Origin: Streptomyces sp. R44
GTDB taxonomy: Bacteria > Actinomycetota > Actinomycetes > Streptomycetales > Streptomycetaceae
DNA length: 64,000 bases
Reading direction: 5' to 3'
Assembly (NCBI RefSeq): GCF_041053105.1
Contig: NZ_CP163444.1
Coordinates: forward strand, 3,968,001 to 4,032,000
A model generated the notes under the pieces. That model was not told the DNA's origin. It did not search any database and was given only the letters and a program-made list of their open reading frames with translations. Both the position numbers and the translations under genes were made by a program. This document shows positions 26,868 through 33,979 of the stretch, in pieces (the first letter of the stretch is position 1; every line of letters begins with the position of its first letter).

Positions 26868-27742
26868 GCCCGCTCCCCTCCCCGTACGATCCGCGCGGCC
26901 CACCACAGTCCGGCCGCCTCCAGCGCCCCGCCCACGAGCAGGTAGCCCAGGCCGGCCGGCGTGTGCAGCAGCACCTGCAGCGGATCGGCGCCCAGGGCGG
27001 CACCGAGGGCGAGTCCGGCCGCCGGGAGCAGCGCGAGGACCGTCACCGTGGCCCAGGCGCCGGCCAGTTCGGCCCGGAGTCGGTCGCACTGCTCGCGGTG
27101 GTCGCGGAGGGCGGCCTCCAGCCGGTCGAGCCCGGCGGCCAGGCCCGCGCCGCCGTCCACGGCCACCTGCCAGCAGGCCGCCATGCCCGCGAGCCCGTCG
27201 GCGCCGTCCTGCCGGGCCGCCCACCGCAGCGCCTCCGGCACGTCCCCGCCGAACCGGGCCGCCGCGAGCACCGGCGCCTCCGCCTCGCCGAGGGCTCCCG
27301 TCTCCCGGGCCGCGAAGGACAGGGCCTGCGCGGGCTGCCATCCGGCCCTCAACTCGCCGACGACCGCGGCACACAGGGCCACCACCCGCTCGGCTCGCGC
27401 CTCCCGTTCCTTCCGGCGCCCGGCGGCCCGCAACCGTCGCCCCACCAGCGGCACCGCGAGCGCCCCGGCGACCAGCGGCAGCGGTGACTCGCCGAGCAGG
27501 GCGACGGCTCCCGACGCGGGCAGGCACAGCCACGCGCGCCGGCCCCGCAGCGCGGCCCACCATCGCGCGGCCGCCTCGGGCCACTCCCGGTCGCCGCGCC
27601 CGTCGGGGACGCCGCCCGCGAGCACCGCCCGTGCCCGGCCCGCACCGCGCCGCCGCTCGACCGCCCACCACAGGGCGAGCAGCGCGCAGAGCGCCGCCGC
27701 GCCATGTGCCGCGCCCCGCACCGGCACCAGATCCACCGTCAC
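26864..27742 (-). CDS. Tad secretion inner-membrane protein, TadB-like (T2SSF domain)
   Basis: This 292-residue protein has two N-terminal hydrophobic segments (AHGAAALCALLALWWAV; CLPASGAVALLG), a T2SSF domain with VVALCAAVVGELRAGWQPAQALSFAA and a second repeat before WATVTVLALLPAAGLALGAALG, and a last helix near the C-terminus. It pairs with TadC as the membrane platform. The GTG at 27742 has a GGAGGGGG site and overlaps the TadA stop by GTGA. The second of the two T2SSF genes often shows weak similarity, so the TadB/TadC assignment rests on gene order. Confidence 0.87.
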   Translation of the reverse strand: MTVDLVPVRGAAHGAAALCALLALWWAVERRRGAGRARAVLAGGVPDGRGDREWPEAAARWWAALRGRRAWLCLPASGAVALLGESPLPLVAGALAVPLVGRRLRAAGRRKEREARAERVVALCAAVVGELRAGWQPAQALSFAARETGALGEAEAPVLAAARFGGDVPEALRWAARQDGADGLAGMAACWQVAVDGGAGLAAGLDRLEAALRDHREQCDRLRAELAGAWATVTVLALLPAAGLALGAALGADPLQVLLHTPAGLGYLLVGGALEAAGLWWAARIVRGGERA

Positions 27743-28926
27743 CGCGATCCCCCTCCGATCAGCGCGCTCAGCCGCTCCCAGCCCCGCTCCCGCCCGAACC
27801 CGCCCGCGCCCCACCGCAGCGCCGGCACCGTCCGGACCAGACCGTCCCGGTCCCGCTCCAGGACGTGTGCCTCGGCGATCCGCCGCCGCCCGTCCCGGTC
27901 CCGTACGACGTGCAGCACGACCGACAGGCCCGCGCCCAGCTGGCTGTGCAGGGCGGCCCGGTCGAGCCCGGCCGCCGTCCCCAGGGCTTCGAGCCGCGCC
28001 GGGACGTCCGCCGCCGTGTTGGCATGGACCGTCCCGCAGCCGCCTTCATGGCCCGTGTTGAGGGCGGCGAGCAGGTCGACCGCCTCGCCGCCTCTGACCT
28101 CGCCGACCACCAGCCGGTCGGGGCGCATCCGCAGCGCCTGGCGGACCAGGTCCCGCAGCGTGACGAGCCCGGCGCCCTCCTGGTTCGCGGGCCGCGCCTC
28201 CAGACGCACCACGTGCGGGTGGTCGGGCCGCAGCTCCGCCGAGTCCTCGGCGATCACGATCCGCTCCCGCTCCCCCACGAGCCCCAGGAGCGAGGCGAGG
28301 AGCGTGGTCTTGCCCGTGCCCGTGCCACCGCTGACGAGGTAGGACACACGGGCGTCGATCAGGGCCCGAAGGATCGGCGCGCCGCCCGGCGGCACGGTGC
28401 CCGCCGCGACCAGCTCCTCCAGGGAGAAGGCGCGGGGGCGGACCACCCGCAGCGACAGGCAGGTCGAGCCGACCGCGACCGGCGGCAGCACCGCGTGCAT
28501 CCGGGTGCCGTCGGGAAGCCGCGCGTCGACCCAGGGCCGGGCGTCGTCGAGCCTGCGTCCGGCCACCGCCGCGAGCCGTTGCGCGAGCCGGCGGACGGCG
28601 GCGGCGTCGGGGAAGGACACCGGGGCCCGTTCGAGCCCGGTGCCCCGGTCCACCCACACCCGGTCGGGTGCGGAGACCAGGACGTCGGTGACCGCCGGGT
28701 CGGCGAGGAGCGGCTCCAGCGGGCCGGTGCCGATCAACTCGCACCTCAACTCCTCGGCCGCGCCGAGCACTTCCGCGTCGCCGAGCAGTCGCCCCTGGGC
28801 TCGCAGCGCCGCCGCCACGCGCGCCGGGGTGGGTTCGGCCCCGCTCGCCGCGAGCCGCTGCCGCACGGCGTCGAGGAGCCCCGCGCCGTCGCCCGCACCC
28901 CGGGCCATCAGCGTCGCCCCGGTCAT
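27739..28926 (-). CDS. Tad pilus assembly ATPase, TadA/CpaF-like
   Basis: The protein has 395 residues. The N-terminal ~130 residues are the all-helical domain followed by the CpaF N-domain (LIGTGPLEPLLADPAVTDVLV). The secretion ATPase core has Walker A LVSGGTGTGKTTLLASLL, Asp box ERIVIAEDSAELRPD, Walker B-region RMRPDRLVVGEVRGGEA and the His box GHEGGCGTVHANTA. It should be a hexameric cytoplasmic motor that powers Tad pilus assembly. It overlaps the ssd-like gene by 4 bp upstream and TadB downstream. Confidence 0.94.
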   Translation of the reverse strand: MTGATLMARGAGDGAGLLDAVRQRLAASGAEPTPARVAAALRAQGRLLGDAEVLGAAEELRCELIGTGPLEPLLADPAVTDVLVSAPDRVWVDRGTGLERAPVSFPDAAAVRRLAQRLAAVAGRRLDDARPWVDARLPDGTRMHAVLPPVAVGSTCLSLRVVRPRAFSLEELVAAGTVPPGGAPILRALIDARVSYLVSGGTGTGKTTLLASLLGLVGERERIVIAEDSAELRPDHPHVVRLEARPANQEGAGLVTLRDLVRQALRMRPDRLVVGEVRGGEAVDLLAALNTGHEGGCGTVHANTAADVPARLEALGTAAGLDRAALHSQLGAGLSVVLHVVRDRDGRRRIAEAHVLERDRDGLVRTVPALRWGAGGFGRERGWERLSALIGGGSR

Positions 28927-30128
28927 GCCGCACCTCCGGGCGCGAGAGCGCGCTCCCAGAAGGCGGCGCAGAACCGGCCGAGGGGCCCACGGGGCTCGGC
29001 ACCGGGCGGCACTCCCGCGTCCTGGTCGGCCACGATCCCCGGGTCGTAAGGGAGTTCACCGGCGAGCGGCAGTCGGAGCGCGTCGGCGACCCATCGCTCG
29101 TCGAGCCCCACCGCGTACGGCCCGCGGACCACGGCCCGCAGGTCGCGCACGGCCGGACCGATCGCCGCGGCCATCCGGTCGGCGGCCGCGACCGCCCTCA
29201 ACTCCGCGGGGACGACGAGCAGTCCGAGGTCCAGCTGGGCCAGCGCCTCCGTGACCGAGGGGTCGGTCCCGCGCGGCAGGTCGACCACCACGGCCCCGCC
29301 CCGGCGCCGCGCGGCGGCGAGCACGGACCGCACGGCCTCGGGCGGCACCGGCGCCGTCGCGTCCCGACCCCAGCTGAGCACCCGGACCCCGCGCACCGAC
29401 GGCAGGGACTCCTCCAGGGCGCCGCCGGCCAGACGGCCCTTCGAGGCGGCGAAGTCGGGCCATCGTCTGCCCTCCTCGCGCTCGCCGCCGAGCAACACGT
29501 CGAGCCCTCCGCCCAGCGGGTCGCCGTCCACGAGCAGCGTCCGCCGCCCGGCCCTCGCGGCGGCCAGCGCGAGGCCGCAGGCCAGGGTGGAGGCCCCCGC
29601 GCCGCCCCTTCCGCCGACGACGCCGACGGTCAGCGCCGCCCTGCCCACCCCCTCGGCCGCGTCCGCGAGACGGTCGACGAGGAGGCTCTCGGCACCCGGC
29701 AGGCTCAGCACGCTCTCCGCGCCGATCTCGACCGCCAGCCGCCACAGCCCCGGATCGTCCTGGTCACGGCCGACGAGGAGGGTCCCCGGCCGGCGCACCG
29801 CTCCTCGACAGCGGGCCGCGGCGTCGTCGCCGACCAGGACGAGCGGCGGATCGGTCCAGCTCGCCCGCCGCTCCGGCACCCGGTGATGCACCTCGGGCTC
29901 GACCCCGGCGGCGGCGCACAGCCGCAGGAGGTCGTCGAGCAGCCCGAGGTCCTCGGTGACGATCAGCGGACCGGCCCGGCGCGCCCCTTCCGCCGCCGGG
30001 CCCACCGCCGCCGGCGTTCCCGCTCCCCGCGATCCCGCCCTCCGCGACTCCAACTCCCACGGATCCCGCCCCCACGACGCCGAACCGCGTGCCTCACCCC
30101 TGGCCCCGGAAGTCCTGGATGTCTCCAC
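28923..30128 (-). CDS. Ssd/CpaE-like septum-site determining ATPase
   Basis: This 401-residue protein (from GTG 30128) has an N-terminal receiver-like region (PLIVTEDLGLLDDLLRLCAAAGVEP) and a C-terminal MinD/ParA-type ATPase with deviant Walker A VVGGRGGAGASTLACGLA, LLVDGDPLGGGLDVLLGG and VVVDLPRGTDPSV. CpaE proteins localise Tad machines; in Mycobacterium the ssd homologue affects septum formation. I prefer 30128 because GAGAGGGG at 30144-30137 is 8 bp upstream; the in-frame GTG at 30137 overlaps that site. It leads the seven-gene operon. The hairpin-forming repeat at 30145-30183 sits directly before its ribosome-binding site. Confidence 0.88.
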   Translation of the reverse strand: METSRTSGARGEARGSASWGRDPWELESRRAGSRGAGTPAAVGPAAEGARRAGPLIVTEDLGLLDDLLRLCAAAGVEPEVHHRVPERRASWTDPPLVLVGDDAAARCRGAVRRPGTLLVGRDQDDPGLWRLAVEIGAESVLSLPGAESLLVDRLADAAEGVGRAALTVGVVGGRGGAGASTLACGLALAAARAGRRTLLVDGDPLGGGLDVLLGGEREEGRRWPDFAASKGRLAGGALEESLPSVRGVRVLSWGRDATAPVPPEAVRSVLAAARRRGGAVVVDLPRGTDPSVTEALAQLDLGLLVVPAELRAVAAADRMAAAIGPAVRDLRAVVRGPYAVGLDERWVADALRLPLAGELPYDPGIVADQDAGVPPGAEPRGPLGRFCAAFWERALAPGGAA

Positions 30129-30144
30129 GACACACACCCCTCTC

Positions 30145-30183
30145 GTGATTCCTGCCGTCCGCGAACTTCGCGACAGGAATCAC
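30145..30183 (-). promoter_or_regulatory. Nested inverted repeats directly before the ssd-Tad ribosome-binding site
   Basis: The outer arms GTGATTCCTG and CAGGAATCAC are perfect 10-bp complements at the ends. Inside them, CGCGAA-C-TTCGCG (30160-30172) forms a second perfect palindrome. The structure ends 1 bp before the GAGAGGGG ribosome-binding site of the operon. As DNA it could be a double operator; as RNA it would fold into a stem next to the site and could control translation. Confidence 0.6.
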
Positions 30184-30225
30184 CGTGGGGCCGTCCAGGA
30201 AATCGTGCCGATCTTGCCGAAAAAC

Positions 30226-30252
30226 TGTGGATAAGCGAGGGGCTGTGAATAA
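30226..30252 (-). promoter_or_regulatory. Two DnaA-box-like 9-mers upstream of the Tad operon
   Basis: On this strand TTATTCACA (30252-30244) and TTATCCACA (30234-30226) lie in the same orientation 18 bp apart. The second is the classical E. coli-type DnaA box. They are about 100 bp upstream of the ssd-like start in the 450-bp divergent region, in an AT-richer patch. DnaA binding here has not been shown. Confidence 0.45.
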
Positions 30253-30374
30253 CTTCGCCACCCCTCCGGGGCCTGTCCGGAACGCAGCCCAACGATTACT
30301 GTGAGTGACGGATCGAGGGTCGGGCGGGGCCCTGGTCGACTCACGACCGGAGAACGGAAGGAAGGGAGCGAGCG

Positions 30375-30506
30375 ATGGCACGCAGGGCCGAAATGGCTCC
30401 GGACATGCGACGACCCCCGCCGGGGGGGAGAGCGGGGGTCGTCTCTCCGGCCGACTCGGGGGGGGAGGAGCCGGACCGGGTTAGCACGGTCGCGAACGAT
30501 CCGTGA
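30375..30506 (+). CDS. Possible 43-residue leader peptide or small protein
   Basis: ATG at 30375 is preceded by a strong purine site (GGAAGGAAGGGAG). It opens a 43-codon frame starting MARRAEMAPDMRRPPPGG and ending STVANDP, 72 bp ahead of the HAD gene on the same strand. A hairpin (30409-30443) lies inside the frame. The arrangement could be a leader peptide with attenuator or a small hydrophilic protein. The peptide is basic at the N-terminus, Pro/Gly rich and unlike known families. No homologue is known to me. Confidence 0.35.
   Translation: MARRAEMAPDMRRPPPGGRAGVVSPADSGGEEPDRVSTVANDP
30409..30443 (+). other. Hairpin upstream of the HAD gene
   Basis: The perfect 12-bp arms GACGACCCCCGC and GCGGGGGTCGTC are separated by 11 bases. 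It is followed by a second GC-rich, imperfect fold to about 30480. It lies 136 bp before the HAD start, inside the small frame 30375-30506, so an attenuator or an upstream terminator are both possible. Confidence 0.5.
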
Positions 30507-30578
30507 CTTCCATGGTGTACCCGAGAGCCTTCTCAGGCAAACCCACGCGCCCGAGCGTACGCCGAATGGCGGGCACCT

Positions 30579-31445
30579 ATGCTCGGGCTTGTGGAAAACC
30601 ACTCCTTGCCGCGCACAGCCGCCTTCTTTGACCTGGACAAGACGGTCATTGCGAAGTCATCGACGCTGACCTTCAGCAAGTCCTTCTACCGGGGCGGACT
30701 GATCAGCCGCCGCGCCGCCCTGCGGACGGCCTACATCCAGTTCGTCTTCCTGGCGGGCGGAGCAGATCACGACCAGATGGAGCGGATGCGTGAATATCTT
30801 TCCGCGCTCTGCAAAGGCTGGAACGTCGCCCAGGTGAAGGAGCTCGTCGCCGAGACCCTTCACGATCTGATCGACCCGATCATCTACGACGAAGCGGCCT
30901 CGCTCATCGAGGAGCACCACGCCGCCGGCCGCGACGTCGTGATCGTCTCGACCTCCGGCGCCGAGGTGGTCGAGCCGATCGGCGAGATGCTCGGTGCCGA
31001 CCGTGTCGTCGCCACCCGGATGGTGGTCGGCGAGGACGGCTGCTTCACGGGGGAGGTGGAGTACTACGCCTACGGGCCGACGAAGGCGGAGGCCGTACGG
31101 GAGCTCGCGGAGTCGGAGGGCTACGACCTCTCGCGCTGCTACGCGTACAGCGATTCGGCGACCGACATCCCCATGCTGGAGGCCGTCGGCCACCCGTACG
31201 CGGTCAATCCCGACCGGACGCTGCGCCGCGAGGCGGTGGCCCGGGAGTGGCCGGTGCTCGCCTTCGAGAAGCCGGTGCGGCTAAAGCAGCGGCTGCCCGA
31301 ATTCCGGATGCCGCCCCGCCCCACGCTCGTCGCCGCGGCGGCGGTGGGAGCGGCAGCCGTCGGGGCCGGGCTCGTCTGGTACGCGGCGCGGCGCCGGCAG
31401 GCCGCCCTCGCCCAGCGGCCAGCCGGTGACTTTGCCCGGATTTGA
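30579..31445 (+). CDS. HAD-IB family phosphatase with C-terminal membrane segment
   Basis: The 288-residue protein has HAD motif I FFDLDKTVIAKSS (nucleophile D, acid D), motif II VIVSTSGAEVV and motif III/IV with PTKAEAVRELAESEG then AYSDSATDIPMLEAVG. It is SerB-like. A C-terminal hydrophobic segment (about residues 248-270, VAAAAVGAAAVGAGLVWYAA) and an arginine-rich end suggest membrane anchoring. From memory it corresponds to SCO3558, 'inhibition of morphological differentiation protein', and to M. tuberculosis Rv3661, so a developmental role is plausible. The substrate is unknown. Confidence 0.9.
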   Translation: MLGLVENHSLPRTAAFFDLDKTVIAKSSTLTFSKSFYRGGLISRRAALRTAYIQFVFLAGGADHDQMERMREYLSALCKGWNVAQVKELVAETLHDLIDPIIYDEAASLIEEHHAAGRDVVIVSTSGAEVVEPIGEMLGADRVVATRMVVGEDGCFTGEVEYYAYGPTKAEAVRELAESEGYDLSRCYAYSDSATDIPMLEAVGHPYAVNPDRTLRREAVAREWPVLAFEKPVRLKQRLPEFRMPPRPTLVAAAAVGAAAVGAGLVWYAARRRQAALAQRPAGDFARI

Positions 31446-31461
31446 GCAATCGACCCGCGAA

Positions 31462-31486
31462 GGGGAGCCAGCACTTTCGCTTCCCC
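31462..31486 (+). terminator. Probable terminator of the HAD gene
   Basis: GGGGAGC pairs with GCTTCCCC (one bulged T) across a 10-base loop, starting 17 bp after the HAD stop. It is a weaker hairpin than others in the window. Confidence 0.4.
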
Positions 31487-31506
31487 CCGGACAGGAGTAG
31501 AAAGGA

Positions 31507-31730
31507 ATCAGGCCCGCGAGACCGAGGACATCCGAGAGGATCACCTGTTGAGCATGAAGGCCCCACGGACCTAGCACTGAAACCGGGCACCCACGCGACG
31601 TCGACCCGTCGATTACGGGCCAGCCGCACCAGGCCACGGGCAAAGTTCCCGGCCTGATGGGCACATATCGAGGACGCTTGGTAACTGGGTGGACGTGCCA
31701 GCGGCGGTACCAGGACTGGTGCCGCCGCAA
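31507..31730 (+). ncRNA. Probable 6S-like RNA (scr3559-type)
   Basis: There is no plausible protein here, but the region between the HAD gene and the convergent Fic-like gene is structured. AUCAGGCC near 31508 is complementary to GGCCUGAU near 31652, which could close a long hairpin. Internal stem-loops are present, such as CGGG-caaagtt-CCCG. A 13-bp hairpin ends the region at 31701-31728. A TAGAAA at 31498 could be a -10 box for a start near 31508. From memory, S. coelicolor encodes a 6S-like RNA of about 190 nt (scr3559) in exactly this intergenic place. Strand and ends are inferred, and identity rests on synteny, not on a covariance search. Confidence 0.42.
31701..31728 (+). terminator. 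Hairpin at the end of the candidate ncRNA
   Basis: GCGGCGGTACCAG pairs with CTGGTGCCGCCGC (one G-U pair) across a 2-base gap. It can serve either strand. The 200 bp downstream (31740-31925) have no gene; they hold short direct repeats such as gcctccgcgagagcagggccgtc (31751 and 31786) and GC-rich purine-poor sequence before the convergent gene's stop. Confidence 0.5.
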
Positions 31731-31925
31731 CCCATGTCGGGACCCGGCCACGCCTCCGCGAGAGCAGGGCCGTCATGAGAGCCGCGCCTCCGCGAGAGCA
31801 GGGCCGTCGCGGGAACCGCGCCTCGCCTCGCGAGAGCCGCGGGCCGTCGCGAGAGCCGGGCCCTCGCGAGTGACCCCGGCGCCGGCCCCGCCCCGCCCGG
31901 CCCCGCCCCCGCTAAGACCAGCCCC

Positions 31926-32768
31926 TCAGGCCGCGCCGCGCTGGAGTGCTTCGCAGACCGCCGTCGATTCGCGGACTCCCAGCTCGACCGAGCGGCCGCA
32001 GTGCGCGATCCAGGCTCCCACGCCTTCCGGGGTGCCCGAGAGGTACCCCTCGAAGGCGGCGAGGTAGGCGGCTCGGCCCTGTTCCGCGTGGCCGACCTCC
32101 GCCGGGCAGATCGCCTTGGGGTCGAGGCCGCTGCCGACCAGGGCGATCCGCTCCGCCGCCCGGGCGACCAGCCCGTTGTACGAGGTGAAGGGGCGCAGTG
32201 CGAGCAGTTCGCCGTGCACGACGGCGGCCGTCACGAGCGCCGGGGCCTCGCTGCCCGCGACGATCAGGTCGGCGAGGCTGTCTAGCCGGCCCGCGACCTC
32301 GGCGGGCGTCGGCAGCGGGGCGTTGATCAGCGGTTCGTCGACCGTCTCGCCGTCCAGCCGGGGCCGGCCCACGGAGTCGGCGACGCCGGCACCGCCCGGG
32401 ACGCCCGCGTCGCCGGAGGCGACCAGGTGAAGCCGGGCGAGTACGCGCAGCGGCGACTGGCGCCAGATGGAGAGCAGCTGCCCGGCCTCGGCACCCAGTC
32501 GCAGGGCGGCGCCGACCGTGCGGGCCTCGGCGTCGGCGCTGAAGTCGGTGCGCCGGCGGACCTCCTCCAGGGCCCAGTCGGCACCGGACAGGGCGGCCGA
32601 GCCGCGCGCGCCGCGCAGGGCCGCCTCGGAGGAGATCTCGTTGCTGCGGCGGCGCATCACGCGGTGGCCGTAGACCCGGTCGACGGCCTTGCGTACGGAG
32701 TCCACCGCTTCGGCGACGCCCGGCAGGGAGCCGAGGGCGGCCAAGGGGTCAGAGGCGTGCGTACTCAT
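31926..32768 (-). CDS. Fic-fold protein lacking the catalytic histidine
   Basis: The protein has 280 residues. The region LVTAAVVHGELLALRPFTSYNGLVARAAERI aligns by eye with the Fic core (leader helix, then HPFxxGNGRxxR). Here the catalytic His is Arg (RPF), and the anion-hole motif reads SYNGLVAR, with only N, G and the last Arg kept. An N-terminal SEAALRGARGSAALSGADW resembles the inhibitory/structural helix region. It is probably a pseudoenzyme that binds a ligand or partner rather than AMPylating. From memory the streptomycete homologue is merely called 'oxidoreductase' (SCO3559). It is divergent from the CooC-like ATPase gene, 102 bp away. No ribosome-binding site precedes the ATG, so the start may be leaderless. 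Confidence 0.7.
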   Translation of the reverse strand: MSTHASDPLAALGSLPGVAEAVDSVRKAVDRVYGHRVMRRRSNEISSEAALRGARGSAALSGADWALEEVRRRTDFSADAEARTVGAALRLGAEAGQLLSIWRQSPLRVLARLHLVASGDAGVPGGAGVADSVGRPRLDGETVDEPLINAPLPTPAEVAGRLDSLADLIVAGSEAPALVTAAVVHGELLALRPFTSYNGLVARAAERIALVGSGLDPKAICPAEVGHAEQGRAAYLAAFEGYLSGTPEGVGAWIAHCGRSVELGVRESTAVCEALQRGAA

Positions 32769-32870
32769 AAGTAGGGAGGCTACGCGCCTCGGCGGCCGTC
32801 CCCACGATGGAGTGGTCTTCTTCACGGAGCTTGACCACGGGCCGCGATCGTGCCGCTACCCTAGGTGAAC

Positions 32871-33857
32871 ATGAAGATCGCTTTCGTGGGGAAGGGCGGC
32901 AGCGGCAAGACCACGCTGTCCTCGCTCTTCATCCGCCACCTCGCCGCCAATGAAGCGCCGGTCGTCGCCGTCGACGCCGACATCAACCAGCACCTGGGCG
33001 CCGCGCTCGGTCTGCCCGAGGCGGAGGCCGCCGCGCTGCCCGCGATGGGCGCGCATCTGCCGCTCATCAAGGAGTACCTGCGGGGCAGCAACCCGCGGAT
33101 CGCCTCCGCCGACACGATGATCAAGACCACGCCGCCCGGGGAGGGTTCGCGGCTGCTGCGGGTCCGCGAGGAAAACCCGGTGTACGAGGCGTGCGCGCGG
33201 GCGGTGCGGCTCGACGACGGGGAGATCCGGCTGATGGCGACCGGGCCGTTCACGGAGTCGGACCTCGGGGTCTCCTGCTACCACTCGAAGGTCGGGGCGG
33301 TGGAGCTCTGCCTCAACCACCTGGTCGACGGGGCCGACGAGTACGTGGTCGTCGACATGACGGCGGGTTCGGACTCGTTCGCGTCCGGTCTCTTCACCCG
33401 CTTCGACATGACGTTCCTGGTCGCCGAGCCGACCCGCAAGGGCGTCTCGGTCTACCGCCAGTACAAGGAGTACGCGCGGGACTTCGGCGTGGCGCTCAAG
33501 GTCGTCGGCAACAAGGTGCAGGGCCGGGACGACCTCGACTTCCTGCGCGAGGAGGTCGGCGAGGACCTGCTGGTGACAGTGGGGCACTCGGACTGGGTCC
33601 GCGCGATGGAGAAGGGCCGCCCGCCGCGCTTCGAGCTCCTGGAGGCGGAGAACCGCATGTCGCTCCAGGCCCTCCAGGACGCGGCGGACGACTCGTACGC
33701 CCACCGCGACTGGGAGCGCTACACGCGCCAGATGGTCCACTTCCACCTGCGCAACGCGGAGAGCTGGGGCAACGCCAAGACCGGGGCCGACCTGGCGGCG
33801 CAGGTCGACCCCGGGTTCGTACTGGACGAAGGGCTCAGCGCCGTACAGCTGGCTTAG
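32871..33857 (+). CDS. CooC/MinD-like P-loop ATPase
   Basis: This 328-residue protein has a deviant Walker A FVGKGGSGKTTLSSLF at the N-terminus, VVAVDADINQHLG (Walker A'-type) and VVVDMTAGSDSFASGLFTRFD in the switch region, the pattern of CooC/ArsA/MinD ATPases. CooC-type proteins insert metals or deliver cargo; this one's target is unknown. A single Cys-containing segment (SDLGVSCYHSKVGAVELC) might bind metal. The ATG at 32871 is chosen; a GTG two codons earlier is possible. TACCCT at 32857-32862 lies 8 bp before the ATG and there is no clear ribosome-binding site, so the mRNA may be leaderless. It is divergent from the Fic-like gene. Confidence 0.85.
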   Translation: MKIAFVGKGGSGKTTLSSLFIRHLAANEAPVVAVDADINQHLGAALGLPEAEAAALPAMGAHLPLIKEYLRGSNPRIASADTMIKTTPPGEGSRLLRVREENPVYEACARAVRLDDGEIRLMATGPFTESDLGVSCYHSKVGAVELCLNHLVDGADEYVVVDMTAGSDSFASGLFTRFDMTFLVAEPTRKGVSVYRQYKEYARDFGVALKVVGNKVQGRDDLDFLREEVGEDLLVTVGHSDWVRAMEKGRPPRFELLEAENRMSLQALQDAADDSYAHRDWERYTRQMVHFHLRNAESWGNAKTGADLAAQVDPGFVLDEGLSAVQLA

Positions 33858-33979
33858 TGGCTGACCGCTGCGCCAGTGCCGTACAGCCGGCTTAGTGGCT
33901 GACCGTTGCGTCGGTGCCGTGCAGCCGGCTTGGTGGCCGGCCGCTGTTTCAGTGCCGTGCGGCCGGCTTGGTGGCGGGG
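33840..33979. repeat. 38-bp tandem repeat between convergent genes
   Basis: Three full 38-bp copies (33840, 33878, 33916) and a partial fourth begin gccgtacagcyggctt. The first copy contains the last codons and TAG stop of the ATPase gene. The third and partial copies contain the last codons of the deacetylase gene on the other strand, so the array grew from a gene end. Confidence 0.9.

Noticed and set aside
30179-30252. DnaA boxes as a replication origin
   Set aside because: Only two boxes, no dnaA/dnaN genes nearby; Streptomyces oriC has many boxes beside dnaA.
33840-33979. CRISPR-like array
   Set aside because: The 38-bp copies are adjacent with no spacers and there are no cas genes.
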